From the NCBI GenBank assembly GCA_000433335.1, contig HF996744.1, positions 3,321 through 10,573 of the forward strand: a stretch of 7,253 nt of DNA. The letters run 5' to 3'. Position numbers and translations under genes: made by a program. Under the pieces are notes generated by a model. The model saw only the letters and a list, made by a program, of their open reading frames with translations. It did no database searches and was not told the DNA's origin. Source of the stretch: Clostridium sp. CAG:1219. GTDB lineage: Bacteria > Bacillota > Clostridia > TANB77 > CAG-465. Shown here piece by piece: positions 1 through 6,028 of this stretch (its first letter is position 1; each line of letters begins with the position of its first letter).

Positions 1-1897
1 CTTCAATCATTCTATTAGACAAATTAAGATTTTTTAAATTTTTACAGTCGTTTCTATGAATAGATACTCCATTTGAATAAGTTATATATCCAGATATGCT
101 ATCTCCTGGTATAGGATTGCAACATCTTGCAAATTTAATAAGACAGTTATCAATCCCTTTTACTGTCACAAGACTTTTAGCTATATCTTTTTTACTATTA
201 TAATTTGCAGATTTTTCTTGAACTAAAATTTTATCTGCATTTACTTCTTTATATATTTCAATTAATTTATGTACCAGTTTTTTTGAAGTAATACTACCAA
301 AACCTATATTTTCGTAACAATCTTCAATACTATGGTAAGAGTATCTCTTTAAAAGTATTAAAATGTTCTTTTCACTTAATAATTCCTCTTTAGGAATTTT
401 AACCCTCTTTATTTCCTTTTCAAATAATTCTTTTCCTTTTAATATATTTTCATCCTTATTTTGCTTTTTCAAAAAGCTTGTAATTTTGTTTTTTGCATTA
501 GTAGTTTTAACATATTTAAGCCAATCTATGCTAGGACCTTTTGAGGAATCTTGGGTAACTATCTCAACAATATCAGTGTTTTGAAGTTTTGTAGAAATTG
601 GAACCATTTTGGAATTTATTTTTGCCCCAACCATTTTTTCTCCTACTTTTTGATGAATTCTATACGCAAAATCAATAGTAGAAGAACCTTTTGGAAACGA
701 GAAAATATCACCTTTAGGCGTAAATACAAAAACTTCTTGTCCAAATAATTCTGATTTTAATCTCTCTATATCATCTTCTTTTTGTTCTACTCCCTGTTGT
801 AATTCTATCATTTGTCTTAGCCAAACAATTTTTTTATCCAGTTCATCTTGGCCTTGTTTTTTTTCTTTATATGAAAAGTGTGCTGCTATACCATATTCTG
901 CTATTTTATGCATATCCCAAGTTCTAATTTGAACCTCAAATGGTCTTGAATTTTCTCCAAACACTGTAGTGTGAAGGGATTGATACATATTAGTTTTAGG
1001 TACTGCTATATAGTCTTTAAATCTTCCTGGTAAAGGTTTATACATATCATGAATTAGTCCTAAGGCACTATAACAATCCTTTACAGAGCCCACAATTATC
1101 CTTATAGCAAGAAGATCAAATAAATCTTCGGCCCTGCACTTTTTTTGCTTCATTTTTTTATATATGCTATAAAAGTGCTTTGGTCTTCCATAAACAGTTG
1201 CTTCTATTTTTTCTTTTCTTAAAACAGATTCAATTTCACTTATTCTATCTTTTATATATTGTTCTCTTATCTTCTTCTTCTCATCAATTTCTTGTTTTAT
1301 TTCATTATATTCTGCAGGGTATAATTCCCTAAAAGATATATCTTCAAGTTCCGATTTTAATTGTGACATACCGAGTCTATGAGCTATCGGAGCGTAAATA
1401 TATAGTGATTCTTTTGCCATATTCTGCCTATATGTCTTGTTTTCAAACTCTTTTATATTTCTCATGTTATATAGTCTGTCTATCAATTTTATAATTACAG
1501 TTCTAATATCTCTACCAATTGCTAAAAACATTTTTCTAAATGTTTCACTATCAAGGTTTTCCTTAAATCCATAATTTAGACATGAAAGTTTTGATATAGT
1601 TTCTATCATCTGCGATATATCTACTCCAAACAATTCGCTTACTTCTTTTTTATTATAATCATCTAGTTTTACAACTTCATGAAGTATAGCTGCGTAAACT
1701 GAATCTTCATCAAGCTTCATTTCAATAACTTCAAGAGCTACGCCTAAAGTATGCTCCATAATAGTAATATTACTATATCTTTTTTTATCAGCATATTTTA
1801 AAAATGCATACTCACAAACCTTTTTTAGTTTTTTATCGCTATATTTTATTTTTTGCAGTTGAAGGCATGATTTTAATTTTTCAAAAATATCTTGCAT
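1..1897 (-). CDS. relA: Rel (RelA/SpoT family) (p)ppGpp synthetase with degenerate hydrolase domain, 3' end cut by window edge
   Basis: Long RelA/SpoT homologue making the alarmone (p)ppGpp from ATP and GDP/GTP during starvation; cytoplasmic and ribosome-associated in this family. I translated 632 codons from ATG 1897; the frame is open to base 1. Domains: HD hydrolase (about 20-175, with MEHT, ILHEVVKL, KLIDRLYNMR and YAPIAHRLGM), synthetase (about 230-345, with YGRPKH, FDLLAIR, PGRFKDYIA, YQSLHTT, EVQIRT), TGS (about 388-449, AYRIHQKVG), a helical region, and the Cys/zinc-finger region (about 585-620, FARCCNPIPGD then HRNDC). The C-terminal ACT domain lies off the left edge. Synthetase residues equivalent to the catalytic Asp (D261) and Glu (E321) are present. 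In the hydrolase, R40, H49, H73, D140 and N144 are kept, but the usual HDVVED reads H73-E-V-V-K-L, and the His of HNMR is Tyr143. I infer weak or absent hydrolase activity. It follows recJ by 26 bases, so co-transcription is likely. Confidence 0.95.
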   Translation of the reverse strand, partial: MQDIFEKLKSCLQLQKIKYSDKKLKKVCEYAFLKYADKKRYSNITIMEHTLGVALEVIEMKLDEDSVYAAILHEVVKLDDYNKKEVSELFGVDISQMIETISKLSCLNYGFKENLDSETFRKMFLAIGRDIRTVIIKLIDRLYNMRNIKEFENKTYRQNMAKESLYIYAPIAHRLGMSQLKSELEDISFRELYPAEYNEIKQEIDEKKKIREQYIKDRISEIESVLRKEKIEATVYGRPKHFYSIYKKMKQKKCRAEDLFDLLAIRIIVGSVKDCYSALGLIHDMYKPLPGRFKDYIAVPKTNMYQSLHTTVFGENSRPFEVQIRTWDMHKIAEYGIAAHFSYKEKKQGQDELDKKIVWLRQMIELQQGVEQKEDDIERLKSELFGQEVFVFTPKGDIFSFPKGSSTIDFAYRIHQKVGEKMVGAKINSKMVPISTKLQNTDIVEIVTQDSSKGPSIDWLKYVKTTNAKNKITSFLKKQNKDENILKGKELFEKEIKRVKIPKEELLSEKNILILLKRYSYHSIEDCYENIGFGSITSKKLVHKLIEIYKEVNADKILVQEKSANYNSKKDIAKSLVTVKGIDNCLIKFARCCNPIPGDSISGYITYSNGVSIHRNDCKNLKNLNLSNRMIE

Positions 1898-1903
1898 TAT
1901 CAC

Positions 1904-1913
1904 TCACTTCCTT
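1904..1913 (-). promoter_or_regulatory. Ribosome binding site of rel
   Basis: The minus strand reads AAGGAAGTGA, one mismatch from the ideal AAGGAGGTGA. Its AAGGAAG core ends nine bases before ATG 1897. It fixes the rel start and lies inside the 26-base recJ-rel gap. That gap holds no terminator-like hairpin, which supports translation of rel from a recJ-rel transcript. Confidence 0.8.
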
Positions 1914-1923
1914 AGCTATAAGA

Positions 1924-3612
1924 TTAAATACTCTTTTTAAAATCCTGCAGTATAAGTTGAATTGTTCTTTTACCATTATATTCATTTAATTCTACTTCAC
2001 ATACAACATCAATTTTATCTCCAATTGTTATAGCATCTCTTTTTTCACCTTGTGAGAATCCTACAACATCTATATATTTATTTTTATCTTTTAAAACAAG
2101 TTTTAGATGTTTTCCATCTCCAATAGTTCTTACCGCTTGTACTCTTAAATTTCTATATAAAAATAGTGGTGCTCTATTAGATTGACCATATGGTTTTAAG
2201 GTATAAATATCTTTTAACAACTCTACATTCAAATCAGAAAGAGAAATTTCAAAATCTATATCTACTACTTGGCTTAATTCTTCTCCACCTAATTTTTCAC
2301 ATATAACATTTTCAAAGTCATAAATAAATTTTTCTACATTCTCTTCTTCCATGCTAAGCCCTGCTGCAAGTTCATGACCACCAAATTGTATTAAGTCCTC
2401 CTTACATTTATCTAGTGACTCATAAAGCGATATTCCCTTAGCACATCTTCCAGATCCTCTAATCATTCCATTTTCTTTAATAAGTAAGATTACTGGTTTA
2501 TTATACATATTAACTATTCTTGAAGCTACAATTCCAATAACGCCACTATGCCAACCTTCGTTATACAAGACTATACTTGATTTATTATAAAGCTTTTTTT
2601 CTTCTATAACTTTCATTGCACTCTCATATATTTCTTTTTCAATTTGTTGTCTTTTTGAGTTTAATTTATCAAGAGTTATTGCAAGTTCCCTTGCAACTTC
2701 CTCATTTTCTTCTAAGAATAACTTAACAGCAAGTGAAGCATTTCCCATTCTACCACAAGCATTAATTCTTGGAGCAAGTCCAAATGATATCATAGTACTA
2801 TCCAGATTTTTAAAATTAACTATATTAAGTAAAGTTCTAAGTCCTACATTATCAGTATTTTCTATCATTTTAATGCCATATTTTGATATTATTCTATTTT
2901 CATCAAGCAAAGGTACTATATCTGATACTGTACCGATAGCTACTATATCTAAATATTTTAAATAACTACTCTCATCCATATTAAGTCTGTTTGAAATAGC
3001 CTGTAAGCATTTAAATGCTACTCCAACTCCAGCATGAAATTTAAATTTAAATATATCATCCTTCTGTTTTGGATTTACTATACAAAACGCATCTGGTAAC
3101 ACATCACCGCATTCATGATGATCGGTTATGCACACATCAATTCCAAGTTCTTTTGCAAATTCTATTTCACCAACTGCTGTTATTCCGCAATCCACAGTTA
3201 TTATGAGTTTAACGCCAGTATCTGCTATCATTTTTATAGCATCTTTATTTACCCCATATCCTTCTATTAGTCTATCCGGTAAATAATATGATACATCTGC
3301 TGAAAGTTCCCTTAAAAATTTATACATTATCGTTATACTAGTAATTCCATCGACATCATAATCGCCATATATACATATCTTTTCTTTTCTGTCTATGGCA
3401 TTCATAATTCTTGTAACAATTTTTTCCATATCTTTAATTTCATAAGGGTCTTTTAAATCTTTAAGTGTTCCATTTAAAAAATTCTCTATTTCGTCCTCGC
3501 CAATATTTCTTGATATTAATAGTTTTGCAAGGTTGCTTGAAATATTAAATTTATTTGATATTTCTTCTACTTTTTCGATATCATATTTTTTTACATTCCA
3601 TTTCTTTTGCAT
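1924..3612 (-). CDS. recJ: RecJ, single-stranded-DNA-specific 5'-3' exonuclease
   Basis: A 562-residue DHH-family nuclease that degrades single-stranded DNA 5' to 3' in recombinational repair (RecF pathway), mismatch repair and processing of stalled forks; cytoplasmic and metal dependent (Mn/Mg). Motifs in order: GDYDVDG (D84, D86, D88), VDCG (D141), TDHH (164-166), the SDIVPL motif with D231, APRINACGRMGNAS (280-293), a LNSKRQQIE helix (318-325), then the DHHA1 part with GWHSGVIGIVASR (353-365), GSGR (386-389) and GGHELAAGL (411-419), and a C-terminal OB-type domain (about 450-560). All expected metal-ligand motifs are present and the length is close to the classical 577-residue E. coli enzyme, so I expect it to be active. 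The start at ATG 3612 has an AAAGGA ribosome site six bases upstream. It is the first gene of a likely recJ-rel operon. The apt gene often found between them in clostridia is absent here. Confidence 0.97.
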   Translation of the reverse strand: MQKKWNVKKYDIEKVEEISNKFNISSNLAKLLISRNIGEDEIENFLNGTLKDLKDPYEIKDMEKIVTRIMNAIDRKEKICIYGDYDVDGITSITIMYKFLRELSADVSYYLPDRLIEGYGVNKDAIKMIADTGVKLIITVDCGITAVGEIEFAKELGIDVCITDHHECGDVLPDAFCIVNPKQKDDIFKFKFHAGVGVAFKCLQAISNRLNMDESSYLKYLDIVAIGTVSDIVPLLDENRIISKYGIKMIENTDNVGLRTLLNIVNFKNLDSTMISFGLAPRINACGRMGNASLAVKLFLEENEEVARELAITLDKLNSKRQQIEKEIYESAMKVIEEKKLYNKSSIVLYNEGWHSGVIGIVASRIVNMYNKPVILLIKENGMIRGSGRCAKGISLYESLDKCKEDLIQFGGHELAAGLSMEEENVEKFIYDFENVICEKLGGEELSQVVDIDFEISLSDLNVELLKDIYTLKPYGQSNRAPLFLYRNLRVQAVRTIGDGKHLKLVLKDKNKYIDVVGFSQGEKRDAITIGDKIDVVCEVELNEYNGKRTIQLILQDFKKSI

Positions 3613-3618
3613 CTTATT

Positions 3619-3624
3619 TCCTTT
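3619..3624 (-). promoter_or_regulatory. Ribosome binding site of recJ
   Basis: AAAGGA on the minus strand, six bases before ATG 3612. It supports that start; no other in-frame start fits better. Confidence 0.7.
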
Positions 3625-3628
3625 CTAT

Positions 3629-3658
3629 AATATAATCTTTATATTTTATATTTTACAA
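3629..3658 (-). promoter_or_regulatory. Possible sigma-A promoter of recJ-rel
   Basis: TTGTAA (3658-3653, 4 of 6 to the -35 consensus), an 18-base spacer, then TATATT (3634-3629, 5 of 6 to the -10). Predicted initiation near 3622 would leave a very short leader and trim the first bases of the ribosome site. Other TATAAA-like boxes lie nearby (3643-3638, 3650-3645), so the exact element is uncertain. A promoter somewhere in 3613-3700 is expected, because the upstream gene ends in a terminator. Confidence 0.3.
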
Positions 3659-3694
3659 CATATTAACCAAAAAATAAAGAAAATCTGACAAATA

Positions 3695-3731
3695 TAATAA
3701 AAGAAAAGGCTTAAGAAATATTTCTTGGCCT
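3695..3731 (-). terminator. Intrinsic terminator after the PAP2 gene
   Basis: Directly after the TGA stop at 3736-3734, the minus strand has AGGC (3731-3728) pairing with GCCT (3710-3707). Inside it is a second helix, AAGAA against TTCTT, closed by an ATAT loop, with a small internal bulge between the two helices. A T-rich tail (TTTTCTTTTATTA) follows. It separates the PAP2 gene from recJ. The plus strand has no comparable T tract after the hairpin. Confidence 0.65.
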
Positions 3732-3733
3732 CC

Positions 3734-4348
3734 TCATTTTAATATATATTTGCCAGTAACTTTTAAAAATAATAATAAATAAATGTATCCAAACAAAAAA
3801 CCACAAACAACATCTGAAAAATAATGAACTCCAAGACATATCCTAGAAAATCCAACAAGTAACGTTCCCAAAATAGAAAGTACTAAAAAAGATACTTTCA
3901 GATATTTGTTTTTAACGAAACGTATAGCCATATATGCTAGGAACCCATAAAATGTTACTGATATCATACTATGTGCACTTGGAAAACTATATCCATTTTC
4001 AGGAATTAACATATACTCTAATGGTCTTTCTCTTTTTACTACAAACTTTATTATAAAATTAAGTACATAACATAAGACTATATTTATAGCAAAAATTATG
4101 CCAATATTTTTGTCCTTCGCTGTTAAAATAACAAGTAAAACAACGAGCATAATTGCAATAGCAGAACACGATGTTGTTATAACTTTCATTAGTTCTAACG
4201 TGTTATATCCTATGTTTTTTGATATAGTGTATGATACATTCTCATCTACTATACTAACTCCAAAATATAATGAAATTCCAATCAATATTGTACAAAATAT
4301 TATTGGAGAATATATTAATAATCCTTTTATCACTTTGTTTTTTTGCAT
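3734..4348 (-). CDS. PAP2-family membrane phosphatase (lipid phosphate or undecaprenyl-pyrophosphate phosphatase type)
   Basis: Integral membrane acid phosphatase that removes phosphate from a lipid phosphate. Candidate substrates are undecaprenyl pyrophosphate (carrier recycling for wall synthesis), phosphatidylglycerophosphate or phosphatidic acid; the sequence does not decide among them. Counting from ATG 4348 it has 204 residues and about six hydrophobic segments (about 8-34, 55-76, 81-102, 128-145, 150-167, 180-196). The complete three-part PAP2 signature is present: KX6RP (K101 to P109), PSAHS (123-127, Ala for the usual Gly) and SRX5HX3D (S168, R169, H175, D179), so it should be catalytically active. 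An in-frame ATG at 4375 would add nine residues. I prefer 4348 because GTGAT, part of the anti-anti-SD sequence, lies six bases upstream of it, while 4375 is preceded only by an A/T run. Terminators on both sides suggest a single-gene unit. Being next to spoIVA suggests, but does not show, a role in the spore envelope. Confidence 0.92.
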   Translation of the reverse strand: MQKNKVIKGLLIYSPIIFCTILIGISLYFGVSIVDENVSYTISKNIGYNTLELMKVITTSCSAIAIMLVVLLVILTAKDKNIGIIFAINIVLCYVLNFIIKFVVKRERPLEYMLIPENGYSFPSAHSMISVTFYGFLAYMAIRFVKNKYLKVSFLVLSILGTLLVGFSRICLGVHYFSDVVCGFLFGYIYLLLFLKVTGKYILK

Positions 4349-4365
4349 AAATTCATCACAAAAAT

Positions 4366-4394
4366 ATATTAACATATATATATTTTTTTTTCAA
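4366..4394 (-). promoter_or_regulatory. Weak candidate promoter of the PAP2 gene
   Basis: TTGAAA (4394-4389), a 17-base A/T spacer, then TAATAT (4371-4366, 4 of 6 to the -10). If real, initiation near 4359 would exclude the ATG at 4375 and support the start at 4348. The tract is almost pure A/T, so chance matches are likely. Confidence 0.3.
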
Positions 4395-4431
4395 TAAAAA
4401 ATATCCAACTTCTATATAAAAAGTCGGATAC
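4395..4431 (-). terminator. Intrinsic terminator after spoIVA
   Basis: Nine bases past the spoIVA stop, the minus strand forms an 11-bp stem: GTATCCGACTT (4431-4421) pairs with AAGTTGGATAT (4411-4401) using two G-U pairs, across a nine-base loop, and is followed by TTTTT (4400-4396). This is a typical rho-independent terminator, and it should limit read-through from spoIVA into the PAP2 gene. Confidence 0.8.
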
Positions 4432-4440
4432 AAATATTTA

Positions 4441-5922
4441 TTATAATATTATGCAAATTAGACCACCACTTCCTTCATTTATTATTCTTTGAAGTGTTTC
4501 TTGTAATTTTATCTGTGCCTCATCTGGCATTCTATAGAGCTTATTATGAAGTCCTTCATTTACAAGTTCATGAAGTGATTTTCCAAATATATTAGATTCC
4601 CATATCTTTTTAGGATCATTCTCAAATTCAGAAAGTAAATATTTAACTAAATCTTCAGATTGTTTTTCACTTCCAACAATTGGAGATACCTCTGTTTCTA
4701 TATCTGCTCTAATCATATGAATAGAAGGAGCTGATGCTTTTAATTTTACACCATATTTGTTTCCTTGCCTTACAATTTCTGGTTCCTCAAGTTTTAATTC
4801 TTCCATTTGAGGAGTTACTATTCCATATCCTTTTACTCTTACTTCTTCAAGTGCCATAGCTATTTTATCATACTCACATTTCGTTTTAGAGTAGTCTCTC
4901 ATAAGGTCAAAAATATCACTATCTGCAGAAATTTCAAAGCCTGATTCTTCACTAAGTATTCTATAAAATACACTTGGTACTATATCCATTTTAATTTTAA
5001 CTGTTCCATCTTCCATATTTGTTTTATCAACAGATACCTTCTCAAATATATCGTTTTCTGAATTAATTTTATCTATTAACTCATTTATCTCTCTTAGAGA
5101 ATAATCTTTTTCAAAATTATTCTTTACTATGGAGATCACATCTTGCTTTAACCAGTGTTCATATGGAAGAGATGAAAACCAACTTGGCAATTTAAACCCC
5201 ATTTCACTTACTGGGAATTCTTCAAGTGTTCTTAGGAAAACGTTAGTAAGATCTTCTTCAGTCATATTTGCTATATCTATTGGTAAAACAGAAGCATCAT
5301 ATTTTTCTTCCATTTCATGTGCAAGCCTTAAAGTACTCTGACTTGCTGGTTCTTTTGAGTTTAGCAAGACAACAAATGGTTTATTTATTTCTTTTAATTC
5401 TGTTATTACTCTTGTTTCTGCATCAACATAGTCTTCTCTTGGAATATCAGTTATACTTCCATCAGTCGTTACAACAAGCCCAATAGTAGAATGATCCTTT
5501 ATAACTTTTCTCGTTCCTATTTCAGCAGCATCACAAAACGGAATAGCTTCATCTGACCATGGTGTTCTTACCATTCTTGGCATATCGCCATCCAAATGGC
5601 CTGTAGCAGAATCTACTAAATATCCAACGCAATCTACTAGTCGTGTTTTCATTTTCACATTTTTGTCTAATGTAATCTCAACAGATTCATTTGGCACAAA
5701 TTTAGGCTCCGTTGTCATTATCATTTTTCCTGAAGCGCTCTGTGGCAATTCATCTTTGGCTCTTTCTTGTCTATATTCATTCTCAATATTAGGAATTACA
5801 AATTTTTCCATAAAATTTTTTATAAAAGTAGATTTACCCGTTCTTACCGGTCCCACAACTCCAATATATATATCACCATTTGTTCTTTGTGATATATCCT
5901 TATAAATACTATCGTTTTTCAT
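4441..5922 (-). CDS. spoIVA: SpoIVA, spore coat morphogenetic ATPase
   Basis: SpoIVA is made in the mother cell and polymerises, using ATP hydrolysis, into the basement layer of the spore coat on the forespore outer membrane; it is also needed for cortex formation. This copy has 493 residues, against 492 in B. subtilis. It carries a TRAFAC-type P-loop, GPVRTGKS (24-31, K30), tandem threonines T70-T71, and Walker B LVDCVGY with D97, all at the positions known from B. subtilis. The C-terminal region ends in GSGGLICIIL, the glycine-hydrophobic tail typical of the family that anchors and self-assembles the protein. The start is ATG 5922, preceded by GGAGG (5932-5928). A TTG at 5934 in the same frame overlaps that ribosome site and is not the start. 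It has its own sigma-E-like promoter and a downstream terminator, so it is probably monocistronic. Confidence 0.99.
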   Translation of the reverse strand: MKNDSIYKDISQRTNGDIYIGVVGPVRTGKSTFIKNFMEKFVIPNIENEYRQERAKDELPQSASGKMIMTTEPKFVPNESVEITLDKNVKMKTRLVDCVGYLVDSATGHLDGDMPRMVRTPWSDEAIPFCDAAEIGTRKVIKDHSTIGLVVTTDGSITDIPREDYVDAETRVITELKEINKPFVVLLNSKEPASQSTLRLAHEMEEKYDASVLPIDIANMTEEDLTNVFLRTLEEFPVSEMGFKLPSWFSSLPYEHWLKQDVISIVKNNFEKDYSLREINELIDKINSENDIFEKVSVDKTNMEDGTVKIKMDIVPSVFYRILSEESGFEISADSDIFDLMRDYSKTKCEYDKIAMALEEVRVKGYGIVTPQMEELKLEEPEIVRQGNKYGVKLKASAPSIHMIRADIETEVSPIVGSEKQSEDLVKYLLSEFENDPKKIWESNIFGKSLHELVNEGLHNKLYRMPDEAQIKLQETLQRIINEGSGGLICIIL

Positions 5923-5927
5923 ATTAA

Positions 5928-5932
5928 CCTCC
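5928..5932 (-). promoter_or_regulatory. Ribosome binding site of spoIVA
   Basis: GGAGG on the minus strand, five bases before ATG 5922. It decides the start: an upstream in-frame TTG (5934) has its third base inside this motif and would add only four residues. Confidence 0.85.
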
Positions 5933-5953
5933 AAGTTTACATTTGTTACTACA

Positions 5954-5981
5954 AATATATTAAATGTTAGAAAAAATATGA
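5954..5981 (-). promoter_or_regulatory. Candidate sigma-E promoter of spoIVA
   Basis: The minus strand has TCATATT (5981-5975), a full match to the B. subtilis sigma-E -35 consensus KMATATT, then a 13-base spacer and AATATATT (5961-5954), 6 of 8 to CATACAHT. Predicted initiation near 5948 gives a leader of about 25 bases. spoIVA is a known sigma-E regulon gene, so both context and motif agree. An overlapping sigma-A reading (TTGATT at 5986-5981, then TAATAT 18 bases on) is weaker. Confidence 0.6.
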
Positions 5982-5991
5982 ATCAATTATT

Positions 5992-6028
5992 AAAAAAAAG
6001 TAAAGTTATATAAAAACTATAACTCTAC
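5992..6028 (-). terminator. Intrinsic terminator overlapping the end of the CapA-like gene
   Basis: GTAGAGTTATA (6028-6018) pairs with TATAACTTTAC (6010-6000) in an 11-bp stem with one G-U pair and a seven-base loop, followed by eight T (5999-5992). The left arm encodes the last three residues (Val-Glu-Leu) and the first two bases of the TAG stop. The spoIVA promoter starts about ten bases beyond the T run. Confidence 0.8.

Noticed and set aside
363..748. Two plus-strand open frames of 73 and 65 residues
   Set aside because: Both lie wholly inside the rel coding frame on the minus strand, have low-complexity Phe/Ser/Leu-rich sequence and no ribosome sites; they are antisense shadows.
1804..1989. 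Plus-strand frame of 61 residues across the recJ-rel junction
   Set aside because: It is antisense to the start of rel and the end of recJ, with no recognisable domain and no ribosome site.
4366..4395. A/T alternating tract as a possible origin or regulatory repeat
   Set aside because: It is short, has no DnaA-box-like repeats, and is explained by ordinary low-GC intergenic composition between a terminator and a start codon.
4098..4397. Plus-strand frame of 99 residues opposite the PAP2 gene
   Set aside because: Hydrophobic antisense image of a membrane protein gene; the minus-strand frame has complete PAP2 motifs.
5129..5905. Three plus-strand frames opposite spoIVA
   Set aside because: They overlap each other and the well-supported SpoIVA frame and show no family motifs.
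5922..5934. Longer SpoIVA start at TTG 5934
   Set aside because: It overlaps the GGAGG ribosome site of ATG 5922, and the shorter form puts K30 and D97 at the same positions as in B. subtilis SpoIVA.
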